Source: Bradyrhizobium ivorense
GTDB taxonomy: Bacteria; Pseudomonadota; Alphaproteobacteria; Rhizobiales; Xanthobacteraceae
Assembly (NCBI RefSeq): GCF_900696085.1
Contig: NZ_CAADFC020000016.1
Span: 496,001 to 560,000, forward strand
Length of the DNA: 64,000 bases
Direction of reading: 5' to 3'
Below are positions 1-6,838 of the stretch, one piece after another. A program made the position numbers and the translations under genes. The notes beneath the pieces are model-generated. The model worked only from the letters and a program-made list of their open reading frames with translations, was not told where the DNA came from and searched no databases. The first letter of the stretch is position 1; each line of letters starts with the position of its first letter.

Positions 1-195
1 CTCCTTCAGGATCCCCTGTACGGAGCGATCGGAGATGCCGACGCTGTCAACCCTTCCGTCGCGGAGCAGTTGCTGGTACTCGCTGTAGGGGATAACGGCG
101 ATCCTGTTCGCCGTTACCACCGCGTACTCGATGAAGAACAGCGCACAGAGGGCAAAAATCGCGTAGGCGACGTTGAATCGGCTCTTTTTGGTCAT
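1..195 (-). CDS. FtsH-like membrane protease, N-terminal part only (cut by window edge)
   Basis: Only the first 65 codons are in the window, read on the reverse strand from ATG at 195. The product begins MTKKSRFN, continues with one hydrophobic segment (about residues 9-28), and then IPYSEYQQLLRDGRV, followed by a VGISDRS stretch. A membrane anchor followed by a 'YSEF/YSEY..L..G.V' motif is typical of the small periplasmic domain of FtsH zinc metalloproteases. The AAA and protease domains would lie to the left of the window and cannot be seen. A decayed copy of the same gene lies upstream at about 932-1136. It may be an accessory FtsH rather than the housekeeping one; that is inference. Confidence 0.7.
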   Translation of the reverse strand, partial: MTKKSRFNVAYAIFALCALFFIEYAVVTANRIAVIPYSEYQQLLRDGRVDSVGISDRSVQGILKE

Positions 196-345
196 GCATA
201 AAGCTCGAGTTGTCTCCGGAACAACCGGAGAGGACGAGCTTGGTTTCAGCAGTCAGCGTCGTGTTACTCGGCTGCTCGGTCGGACGCCGGATGCATGCGT
301 GCAGACCTCGACAGAAGGCCCGGCGGGGGCCGAGCCTTGTTGTCA

Positions 346-618
346 TCACCAGTACCAGAACGGATAAACCGGCCGATAGTAGCGAACCACCCGGTACGGG
401 GGGCCGTAGTAGTAGGGTGGTGGGCCGTAGACCGGTCCATAGTAGACCGGGGGTGCTGTGGCAGCCGCCAGTGTTCCGGCGAACAATCCGACAGCAAGTC
501 CGGGCCCAATTCCCGGACCGCCCCAGCCATGGTGATGCCAATGAGCGGCCGAAGCAGGGGCAACCGATCCAATGAGGAGCGTTGCCGCCGCGACGACTGC
601 AAGAGCAAGCTTTCTCAT
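346..618 (-). CDS. small secreted Gly/Tyr/Pro-rich protein
   Basis: A 90-residue product with a clear Sec signal peptide (MRKLALAVVAAATLL, cleavage probably after APASAA near residue 24). The mature part opens with a His/Trp/Gly patch (HWHHHGWGG) and ends in a tyrosine- and proline-rich tail containing YYGP, PPYYYGPPY and YRPVYPFWYW. Such short periplasmic or surface proteins are common in Bradyrhizobium and have no assigned function that I know of. An AAGGGACATG context (reverse strand) provides a ribosome binding site. An inverted repeat at 678-699 lies about 60 bp upstream and may be an operator or leader hairpin. Confidence 0.75.
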   Translation of the reverse strand: MRKLALAVVAAATLLIGSVAPASAAHWHHHGWGGPGIGPGLAVGLFAGTLAAATAPPVYYGPVYGPPPYYYGPPYRVVRYYRPVYPFWYW

Positions 619-677
619 GTCCCTTTCCTCAACTTCTTAAGCGCTCCGCGCGCTTGCTTGTTTTATCGTGCTCCAAT

Positions 678-699
678 TAGCCGAAGCTCGGTTCGGCTA
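678..699. promoter_or_regulatory. perfect 8-bp inverted repeat upstream of the small secreted protein gene
   Basis: TAGCCGAA (678-685), a 6-nt spacer, then TTCGGCTA (692-699). It lies about 60 bp upstream of the start at 618. It could be an operator or an mRNA leader hairpin; nothing else recognisable is seen in the roughly 310 bases between 619 and 931. Confidence 0.4.
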
Positions 700-931
700 T
701 ACAATGAATTAGAACCATTCGGAGCGAGTTCAAGTAACTCGTTGACTAAAAGGGGTCTAGAACCACGATGTGACGCAAACAATTTCGCGAGCCCAGCACG
801 GCGGCGACAAGTACATTGATCGAGGACCGAAGCTGCCTATTCGATAGCTTAGCACCATGCTCCGCGCGGTGTCGTCACCTGGCGCAGATCGTCGGCCACT
901 CCCGTCGATAGACGACCAACACGATTAATTC

Positions 932-1136
932 AGCTGCAGGGCCCGCCGAGCAGCACGTCGATAAGATGATTGCCGCTACCTTTTCGTGTGCCTGCTGGAA
1001 GAGATCCCGCACCCGTGCTGCGCGTGCTCTGCAGGTGCGATCGGAAATGCCGCGGCATCGACTTTCCCCGATGCCGTAACTGCAGGTATTCGCTATAGGG
1101 AAAGACGGCCACTTGTCTGGCCGTCGCCATGAAGAG
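932..1136 (-). pseudogene. ftsH remnant (deleted and frameshifted)
   Basis: On the reverse strand from ATG at 1130 one reads MATARQVAVFPYSEYLQL, matching the VTANRIAVIPYSEYQQL stretch of the ftsH-like gene at 1-195. The frame then breaks. A second frame reads GKVD and a third reads GISDRT, then RVRDLFQQAHEKVAAIIL. The latter resembles the FtsH AAA segment just before Walker B (RVRDLFEQA...CIIF). So the periplasmic motif is joined almost directly to the Walker B region with about 100 or more residues missing, in more than one frame. It cannot encode a functional protease. This is a decayed paralog of the neighbouring gene. Confidence 0.6.
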
Positions 1137-1335
1137 GCTCTGACGGAGCCAAGGACGGCTCCCCGTCGGCCGATCTCAACCGTTTAGATGCGGCGGTAGC
1201 CCCACCTTGGGAGAGGCCCCACCCTTGCGCTACGGTGCGCCGCAAGCCCGTCGACCACCACCTTGGCTTTTAGCGTTCGGCTCGTTCGTAGACCTCAACG
1301 TCGTATGTAAAGCGCAATTCAAGCAAATTGAGGCT

Positions 1336-1678
1336 CCTTCTCGTCTAGAACCTATCGTCCGCGAGTTAGTCGTCGATGCTATTCGTGAAACAGGGTTCGA
1401 CGTCGTCCAGGCCGCTAATGGCGAGGAGGCGCTGAGCTCATGGGAGCGGCGATCTGCAGATGCCCTGCTGACCCACGTAGCGCGTCCGGAGAAAATGGAC
1501 GGTGGCAGATCGCAGAGCACCGCCGAGAGCATGATCCGAGTTTACCTGTGATCTATATCCGGGCTTTCGCGGGTCCCGCCGCGCTCTGTGTCGGGCAGTG
1601 GTGTTCCAGGAACCTTGTGGCACCGCGCAGGTCGTGCGAGCCGTCAGGGGAACAGAGAGCAAGGCTGGGCGTTTCTGA
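1336..1678 (+). pseudogene. CheY-like response regulator remnant, several lesions
   Basis: One frame reads EPIVRELVVDAIRETGFDVV, then QAANGEEAL and DALLTHVARPEKMDG. The next frame continues WQIAEHRREHDPSLPVIYIRAFAGP, and a third reads VFQEPCGTAQVVRAVR. Together these follow the whole receiver fold of a rhizobial single-domain response regulator. A one-base deletion near 1503 (GACGGTGGCAG) shifts the frame at 'KMDG-WQ', and the N-terminal acidic pocket (VEDEP) is deleted and replaced by a TCTCGTCTAGAACCT junction. The usual phospho-accepting Asp (normally 'TDV') is His here. It is therefore dead. There is no recognisable partner kinase next to it. Confidence 0.65.
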
Positions 1679-1913
1679 AAAAAGAGGGGCGAGTACGCGG
1701 GAGGGAGCAATGGCTGCTGATGCCATAGCCCAGATCAAGATGGGTACAGAAGCTTTGGTGCTGTGTATTGCAGGCGCTTTGTGCGAGCGCGATCCATCGC
1801 TCTTGCGGGCATTCCGAGAGAGAATGGAGACGCTTTACCAAATCCTAGAGCATTTTCCGACCTGGCGGAATCGAAAGGGATTCCCTTCCGGGGCAAATCG
1901 TGATTCACCCTGA

Positions 1914-1936
1914 GGGCTGGTGATGGAGGCCAGCCC
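1914..1936 (+). promoter_or_regulatory. hairpin enclosing the transposase ribosome binding site
   Basis: GGGCTGG (1914-1920) and CCAGCCC (1930-1936) form a perfect 7-bp stem. The GGAGG Shine-Dalgarno lies in the loop or at its edge, three bases before the transposase ATG at 1939. Such structures are known to limit transposase translation from read-through transcripts; the role here is inferred. Confidence 0.4.
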
Positions 1937-1938
1937 CC

Positions 1939-2890
1939 ATGGCTAAACCCCTCTCGCCGGACCTTCGCCTTCGCATTGTTCGGGCCGTGGAAGATGAAGG
2001 CATGAGCTGTCGGGGCGCCGCCGGCCGGTTCGGCGTGGCGCCGTCGACAGCGATCGAACTGGTCAGCGAGTGGCGAAGCACCGGCGCCTGTGAGGCGGAA
2101 GCGCAGGGTGGCGACCGGCGTTCGGCTCGGATCGAGGGGCATGCTGCAGAGATCCTCTCCCTGGTCGAGGCTACGCCTGACATGACGCTGGCCGAGATCG
2201 CCGATCATCTCTTCAAAGTCCACGGCGAGCGTTTCGCGCCGAGCGTGGTCTGGCGGTTCTTCGATCGCCGCAACATCACGTTCAAAAAAAACATCGCACG
2301 CCAGCGAGCAGGATCGGCCGGACGTCGCCGCTGAACGCGCGGCGTGGAAGGCATCCCAGCCTGAGATCGACATCCACCGGTTGGTATTCATCGACGAGAC
2401 CGGAGCCTCGACCAAGATGGCGCGGCTCTATGGCCGTTCGCCGTACGGCCAGCGCTGTGTTGCAGCGCTCCCGCATGGTCATTGGAAGACGACGACCTTC
2501 GTCGGCGCGCTCAGGGCGACTGGCATGACGGCGCCGATGGTCCTCGATGGCCCCATGGATGGTTCGGCGTTCGAGGCTTACGTGACGCAAGTCCTCGTGC
2601 CGACACTCAGGCCCGGCGACATCGTGGTGATGGACAATCTCGCAGCACACAAGCGGACCGAGGTCGGCATCGCAATCGATGCAGCGGGCGCTCGGCTCCT
2701 CTATCTGCCGCCTTATTCGCCCGACCTCAATCCGATCGAAATGGCCTTCGCCAAGCTCAAAGCCGCCCTTCGAAAGGCGGCCGCCAGATCTATCGAGGCT
2801 TTGGTCAACGCTATCGCCCTCGCCTTGGCCGCCTTCACCGCCCAAGAGTGTCTGAACTTCTTCGCCGCTGCCGGCTATGATCGCGTCTGA
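1939..2890 (+). CDS. IS630-family transposase, two overlapping frames
   Basis: Frame 1 (1939-2334) encodes the N-terminal helix-turn-helix part: MAKPLSPDLRLRIV, GMSCRGAAGRFGV, then WRFFDRRNITFKK. The catalytic part lies in another frame, open from about 2282 to 2890: RLVFIDETGAST (first Asp), DIVVMDNLAAHK (second Asp) and YSPDLNPIEMAF (Glu), the DDE triad of IS630 enzymes. The frames meet at a run of eight A (2284-2291). Moving from TTC-AAA-AAA to ACA-TCG gives a seamless FKK-TSHASEQDRPDVAAERAAW product. The change may be programmed slippage or an inactivating indel; sequence alone cannot decide. No sign of a separate passenger gene. Confidence 0.8.
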
Positions 2891-3169
2891 TCAGAATCTG
2901 CTCTAGACGTTGAACAGCCCAAATGCCTACGCAAAAGCGGCCCCGCCATTTGCATTTGCGCAAACCGACGGAGCCTCCGGAGCATTCGTCTCTTTCGAGA
3001 TCTCCTGCTCCTGGTCAAACAACGCCCAACGAGCCAATCCGTTCCGGATTGCAAGCTGAGATCTCGACACTGCGGTCGCGCCGCTGACGCGTTCCGGGAA
3101 CGCGAGCTCGGCAGACGCCTTCGCTTGGGAACACCGTGCACGTTCCAGCCGCCGCGCGATAGCACCTAA

Positions 3170-3509
3170 GCGGCCCGGAACAGCTTAGGGGTGGAAGTCG
3201 CTTCGCCGGGGGCCTGCTGGGAATGACCCCTGGCAAACTCCGATGCCTGTCGAGGCGGCGATCAGGCCGTGAAAGGTCAGCATGCAGAGACAGTGGTCCC
3301 GAGCAATCGTTAGGCAGGCCGCAACGAACAACTGAGTGGACTTCCATTATTAGGCCCAACCATTATTAGGCCCAACGCATGTCTTGCTGCGATGCAGAAT
3401 TTCATCGCCTCGGCGTATAGCAGACCTTCACGAGCCGTCAGCGCAGCCGATTTATCGGTTCACGGCCTAGTCAGCTGGAGAGCCACCTAAAAATTTTTGC
3501 CATCCTCCT
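3170..3509. other. intergenic stretch with a 16-bp tandem repeat
   Basis: No convincing gene is seen on either strand. The only structure noted is a perfect tandem duplication of CATTATTAGGCCCAAC (3345-3360 and 3361-3376). Open frames on the reverse strand here lack motifs and ribosome binding sites. Confidence 0.4.
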
Positions 3510-3545
3510 CTTGAAAGCGCTTGCTGCTGTTCTACGTCATTTTTC
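3510..3545 (+). promoter_or_regulatory. sigma-32 (RpoH)-like promoter
   Basis: CTTGAAA at 3510-3516 matches the RpoH -35 consensus. About 15 bases later TACGTCATTTT (3533-3543) is a weaker match to the CCCCATNT-type -10 element. The position, directly upstream of the RNA thermometer and the hsp20 gene, supports the call. Confidence 0.55.
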
Positions 3546-3674
3546 GCCGCGACAGCGGCGTGCCGAACGCCTCCTTGGGTTCGGCGCGGGCGCCGGGCGG
3601 GAGTCTTCGGATCCTGTCTGAAACCCCTGTCTTGCGCTCCTTCGTATCCATCTTGCTCTTTGGAGGACTTGGTT
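3546..3674 (+). promoter_or_regulatory. ROSE-type RNA thermometer
   Basis: The roughly 130-nt leader before the first hsp20 gene contains successive stem-loops: CGCCGC-GACA-GCGGCG, then GCCGAA...TTCGGC. It ends in ATCTTGCTCTTTGGAGGACT, in which a UUGCU segment faces the GGAGG Shine-Dalgarno across a short loop. That terminal hairpin is the hallmark of ROSE elements, described in Bradyrhizobium, which melt at heat-shock temperature to free the ribosome binding site. Confidence 0.75.
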
Positions 3675-4136
3675 ATGAGGACCACCTTTGACTTCGCGCC
3701 CCTGTGGCGCTCCACTATCGGCCTTGATCATTTGGCCGACCTCGTCGACAGCGCGCTGCGCCAGGCGCCCGAGGACAACTATCCCCCCTACAACATCGAA
3801 CGGACCAGCGAGGACCACTATCAGATCAGCCTCGCGGTGCTCGGGTTCGGGGTGGACGACGTCACCGTGACGGCGGAGCAGAATGCGCTCATCATCGAGG
3901 GCAGGAAACCTGAGAGCGGCGCGCGTGAGTACCTGTACCAGGAGATCGCCGCGCGTCCGTTCCGACGCGTCTTCAACCTCGCCGAGTACGTGCAGGTGAA
4001 GCAGGCCTCCTTCCGAGACGGGCTGCTGGTCATCGACCTCGTCCGGGAGGTTCCGGAAGCCATGAAGCCGCGCAAGATACGGATCGCGAACGGCACATCT
4101 CCGACGTCGCAAATCGAGCAGGAGAAAGCAGCTTAG
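3675..4136 (+). CDS. hspA: small heat-shock protein Hsp20, class A (IbpA/HspA type)
   Basis: A 153-residue alpha-crystallin chaperone that binds unfolding proteins in the cytoplasm and hands them to DnaK/ClpB. It opens MRTTFDFAPLWRSTIGLD, typical of rhizobial class A sHSPs. The alpha-crystallin domain runs from about residue 35 (YNIERTSEDHYQISLAVLGF) through VTVTAEQNALIIEGRK to RDGLLVIDLVREVPE. I chose ATG 3675 because GGAGG lies 8 bases upstream; an in-frame ATG at 3660 would destroy the ROSE pairing logic. Regulation is probably dual: RpoH promoter plus ROSE thermometer. The symbol follows Bradyrhizobium usage and the exact paralog is uncertain. Confidence 0.9.
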   Translation: MRTTFDFAPLWRSTIGLDHLADLVDSALRQAPEDNYPPYNIERTSEDHYQISLAVLGFGVDDVTVTAEQNALIIEGRKPESGAREYLYQEIAARPFRRVFNLAEYVQVKQASFRDGLLVIDLVREVPEAMKPRKIRIANGTSPTSQIEQEKAA

Positions 4137-4159
4137 GCTCGTCCGAGACGTTGGTATGG

Positions 4160-4182
4160 AGCGCGGACGGAACCTCCGCGCT
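4160..4182 (+). promoter_or_regulatory. hairpin between the two hsp20 genes
   Basis: AGCGCGGA (4160-4167) and TCCGCGCT (4175-4182) form a perfect 8-bp stem with a 7-nt loop, 24 nt after the first hsp20 stop codon and 30 nt before the second start. There is no U-tract, so it may be a processing or stability element or a weak terminator. Confidence 0.4.
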
Positions 4183-4211
4183 TCCGAGATCATTGAATGA
4201 AGGAGGACATC

Positions 4212-4703
4212 ATGGCTATTCGCGATCTCATTCCCTGGTCTAGAAACCAGGAGCTCACGCCGGCGCGAGGCAACTACGATCCGTTCCTGACGCTGCATCG
4301 CGAGATGAACCGCTTGTTCGATGACGCGTTCAGGGGATTCGGCGGCGCCGGCCTGTCGCCGCTTATGGAGGGCCGGTTCGGCTGGCCTAAGATCGAGCTC
4401 GACGACACCGACAAGACGCTGACGATCTCGGCGGAATTGCCCGGTATGAGCGAGAAGGACGTCCAGCTCGAAATCGCCAACGGCGTCCTTACGATCCGCG
4501 GCGAGAAGAAGGACGAGCGCAGCGGCGAAGGTAGGCACTTCACCGAGCGCTACTACGGCGCCTTCGAGCGGCAGATCCCGCTCGATGACGTGGAGGCCGA
4601 CAAGGCCGAGGCCTCGTTCAAGGATGGCGTGTTGACCATCGCGCTGCCGAAATCCGAGAAGGCGCGCGCGGCGGTCAAGCGCATTGCCATCAATACGCAG
4701 TGA
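4212..4703 (+). CDS. small heat-shock protein Hsp20, class C-like
   Basis: A 163-residue Hsp20. The start MAIRDLIPWSRNQ and YDPFLTLHREMNRLFDDAFRGF are typical of the second sHSP class of rhizobia, which has this N-terminal 'PF..LHREMNRLFDD' region. The alpha-crystallin domain covers about residues 55-155 (WPKIELDDTDKTLTISAELPG, GVLTIRGEKKDE, ASFKDGVLTIALPKSEKA). ATG 4212 was chosen over the upstream in-frame ATG at 4197 because AAGGAGG sits at 4200-4206. It is a chaperone holdase, likely co-transcribed with the preceding hsp20 gene. The two proteins differ greatly, so this is not a recent duplication. Confidence 0.9.
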   Translation: MAIRDLIPWSRNQELTPARGNYDPFLTLHREMNRLFDDAFRGFGGAGLSPLMEGRFGWPKIELDDTDKTLTISAELPGMSEKDVQLEIANGVLTIRGEKKDERSGEGRHFTERYYGAFERQIPLDDVEADKAEASFKDGVLTIALPKSEKARAAVKRIAINTQ

Positions 4704-4710
4704 CAATCAT

Positions 4711-4731
4711 GGGCGGCGGCCCCGGCCGCCG
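4711..4731 (+). terminator. GC-rich hairpin after the hsp20 pair
   Basis: GGCGGCGGCC followed by CCGGCCGCCG forms a strong stem just after the stop at 4703. No U-run follows. It may attenuate read-through into the next gene. Confidence 0.35.
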
Positions 4732-4780
4732 TCCGACCTCAAACCCCATCCCGTAGAAAGGAGTGTAAAGGGAGTAGCCG

Positions 4781-5179
4781 ATGACCGACGCCAACATGAA
4801 TGCCGACAGACTCAATCCACTATTCCATCCTGCCGCACACTACGCCTCTCCGGACGACGTCCTGAACGACGCCGAACTCTCGACGCCGGAAAAGCGGATC
4901 ATCCTCTCGTCGTGGGCGTCCGACATGTTCGCGGTCGAATCCTGTCCCGCATTGCGCGAGATTCCCGGCATGGGCCACGCCATCCGGCTTGCCGACATCC
5001 TCGCCGCGCTGCGCCAGCTCGATGACGGCGACGATGATCCACCGCCTCGCGGCGGCGTGCCGATGCGGCTGCGGCGGCCCTGGGCCGCCGAGCTGCAAAG
5101 GCACCGTCGCTCTCCAATCGGCGCTGCTACCGCGCCAGAACCAAGCCATCCGAGAGGTGGCGAGGAGCCGATGATCTGA
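4781..5179 (+). CDS. conserved hypothetical protein downstream of hsp20 genes
   Basis: A 132-residue cytoplasmic protein preceded by AAGGGAGTAGCCG. The N-terminal half contains HPAAHYASPDDVLNDAELSTPEK, then RIILSSWASDMFAVES and PALREIPGMGHAIRLADILAAL. That block recurs in rhizobial proteins encoded next to stress genes, but I know of no assigned function. The C-terminal 45 residues are low-complexity and rich in Pro and Arg, so they are probably disordered. It lies 77 bp from the second hsp20 gene on the same strand and may belong to the same heat-shock unit. Confidence 0.7.
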   Translation: MTDANMNADRLNPLFHPAAHYASPDDVLNDAELSTPEKRIILSSWASDMFAVESCPALREIPGMGHAIRLADILAALRQLDDGDDDPPPRGGVPMRLRRPWAAELQRHRRSPIGAATAPEPSHPRGGEEPMI

Positions 5180-5196
5180 ACGCACGCTAGCTTGGT

Positions 5197-6519
5197 TCAC
5201 TCGTGCACGAACTGGCCATCCGCGCGAACCGTGCCGCGGGCGAACGCGTCCACGTCAGACGTCACACCGGGAACAGGAAACGCCCGGCACATTTCGATGC
5301 ACTCCGACCGGAGACGCGCGACGGCCGCATCGTCTCCGTTCGCCTGCAGAGCCGCCGCAATGAAGGCGCCGATCCGGCGCATCTCGGCTTCTCCCATGCC
5401 ACGCGTGGTCGCCGCCGGCGTGCCAAGGCGAATTCCGCTCGGCCTGAGCGGCGGGCGCGGATCGTCCGGAATGACCTGCTTGTTCGTGGTGATGGTGATG
5501 GCATCGAGCAGTTGCTCGGCTGTTCGCCCGTCCAGTCCGATCGACGCCACCGTATCGACCACCATCATGTGATTGTCGGTCCCGCCGGTGACCAGCTGCA
5601 TCCCGCACTCCATCAGCGCGCCGGCAAGAACCTTGGCGTTGCGCAAGACCTGCCGGGCGTAAGCCTGGAAATCCGCGGTCGCCGCCTGCTTGAGCGTCAC
5701 GGCGATCCCGGCCACGACGTTCATGTGAGGTCCGCCCTGCAAACCGGGAAAGACGGACGCATCGATCCGGCCGGCATGTTCTTTCCGGCACAGGATGATC
5801 CCGCCGCGCGGGCCGCGCAGCGTCTTGTGGCTTGTCGTCGTCATGACGTCGAAGCCGGCATCGAGCGGATTGCGCATCACGTTCGCGGCAATCAATCCGC
5901 CATAATGGCTCACGTCAGCCATTGTCAGCGCGCCGACCTCGTCGGCGATACTCTTGAATGCCGCATAGTCGAGGTCACGCGGATAGGAGCTGTAGCCGCA
6001 CAGCACCAGCTTCGGACGCGCCTCGCGGGCGATCGCGCGCAACTCGTCGAAATCGATCGCGCCGCCGTTTGACGGGGCGGTCTTGTAGCGAACGAAGTTG
6101 AACAGGCGCCCCATGTGCGACACCGGCGCGCCGTGGGTGAGATGACCGCCGTGGGACAGGTCCATGGCGAGAATGGTGTCGCCGGGATTGAGCAGGCCGA
6201 GATAGACGGCCTGGTTCATCGGCGATCCGGACAGCGGCTGAACGTTGGCGTGCCCGGCCCGAAAAACCGAGCAGGCCCGCTGCCGTGCGAAGGTCTCGAT
6301 CTCGTCGGTATGCTGCTGGCCGCCGTAATATCTGCGGCCCGGATATCCCTCGGAATATTTGTTGGTGAAGACCGAACCGAGCAGTTCGAGCACCTCCGGA
6401 TAGGTGTAGTTCTCGGACGGAATCAGCTCGATGCCGTCCTGTTGACGGCGCTCTTCCCCGGCAAGGGCAGCGGCGATTTCGTGATCGTTGATCGACAATT
6501 CGTTGCGAAATGACGGCAT
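5197..6519 (-). CDS. glyA: serine hydroxymethyltransferase family protein (divergent paralog)
   Basis: A 440-residue fold-type I PLP enzyme. SHMT converts serine plus tetrahydrofolate to glycine and 5,10-methylene-THF, and relatives cleave other beta-hydroxy amino acids. Visible motifs are LIPSENYTYPEVLE, NKYSEGYPGRRYYGG, ADVSHYGG (PLP Asp and His) and TTTSHKTLRGPRGG with the Schiff-base Lys. Several positions depart from the usual housekeeping pattern: SENY for SENF, GGQQHTDEIE for GGCEYVDVVE, and TSHKT for TTHKT. The start at 6519 follows GAGGAG; an upstream in-frame TTG at 6534 is less likely. It is transcribed away from the IclR gene, and an operator half-site pattern lies in its leader, so it may serve the catabolic locus rather than general C1 supply. 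Confidence 0.8.
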   Translation of the reverse strand: MPSFRNELSINDHEIAAALAGEERRQQDGIELIPSENYTYPEVLELLGSVFTNKYSEGYPGRRYYGGQQHTDEIETFARQRACSVFRAGHANVQPLSGSPMNQAVYLGLLNPGDTILAMDLSHGGHLTHGAPVSHMGRLFNFVRYKTAPSNGGAIDFDELRAIAREARPKLVLCGYSSYPRDLDYAAFKSIADEVGALTMADVSHYGGLIAANVMRNPLDAGFDVMTTTSHKTLRGPRGGIILCRKEHAGRIDASVFPGLQGGPHMNVVAGIAVTLKQAATADFQAYARQVLRNAKVLAGALMECGMQLVTGGTDNHMMVVDTVASIGLDGRTAEQLLDAITITTNKQVIPDDPRPPLRPSGIRLGTPAATTRGMGEAEMRRIGAFIAAALQANGDDAAVARLRSECIEMCRAFPVPGVTSDVDAFARGTVRADGQFVHE

Positions 6520-6543
6520 GCGCGGGCTCCTCAATGCGCTGTT

Positions 6544-6561
6544 TTTCCAGCAGATTGGTTG
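6544..6561 (-). promoter_or_regulatory. candidate operator (one good arm) in the glyA leader
   Basis: TTTCCA-N6-TGGTTG, 25 bp upstream of the glyA-like start. The left arm is identical to the perfect TTTCCA-N6-TGGAAA sites at 7600 and 15380; the right arm keeps TGG only. It is weak evidence alone, stronger as part of the set. Confidence 0.35.
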
Positions 6562-6786
6562 CCCAGGCGATCGGCGTCAGAACCCTTCGCGCTTCACCGT
6601 GGTCAGTTCCACGTTAGCTCGCCAGTCGCGCGACAGGACGAATGAGCCGGGAGGCTCTTCGTGATGCAAAGCCTAGTCGACCTGCCAAGCTTGCGCAACT
6701 GCCAGTTCGTGCCAACCCTTGCGGATCGGCCGCGAGTTCGTTGACGCAGCGATCGCTGCAGGCGCGACGGGCTGAAACCGAAACGA

Positions 6787-6823
6787 TTCCCTGATAGAAG
6801 ATCCAATTTCATATACAGGGAAT
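6787..6823. promoter_or_regulatory. inverted repeat upstream of the IclR gene
   Basis: ATTCCCTG (6787-6794) and CAGGGAAT (6816-6823) are perfect inverted repeats separated by 21 bp. They end 15 bp before the iclR-type start and overlap a degenerate TTTC...GGAA pattern. The spacing of two helical turns suits autoregulatory binding by an IclR dimer or tetramer. Confidence 0.45.
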
Positions 6824-6838
6824 TTGCAGAGGCAGGCC

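Larger units (their letters stand above)
1848..2903 (+). mobile_element. IS630-family insertion sequence, ~1056 bp
   Basis: The element starts with GAGCATTTTCCGA and ends, on the other strand, with GAGCAGATTCTGA, giving imperfect terminal inverted repeats. It is flanked on both sides by TA (1846-1847 and 2904-2905), as expected for IS630/Tc1-type insertion with TA duplication. It encodes one DDE transposase in two frames. It interrupts a small host ORF. Confidence 0.8.
1710..3169 (+). pseudogene. small unknown ORF interrupted by the IS630 element
   Basis: ATG at 1710 follows a GAGGGAGCA ribosome binding site and opens MAADAIAQIKMGTEALVLC, then DPSLLRAFRERMETLYQIL. The IS630 element (1848-2903) sits after codon 46. 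If the element and one TA copy are removed, the frame runs on (DVEQPKCLRKS...) to a TAA at 3167-3169, about 134 residues in all. The left half resembles a family of short Bradyrhizobium proteins of unknown role; whether the right half was ever coding is uncertain. The GC-rich right part shows no motif I recognise. Confidence 0.4.

Noticed and set aside
3537..4706. 389-codon reverse-strand frame opposite the two hsp20 genes
   Set aside because: It is antisense to two clear Hsp20 genes with ribosome binding sites, and its translation is Arg/Asp/Leu-rich without motifs; a typical high-GC shadow frame.
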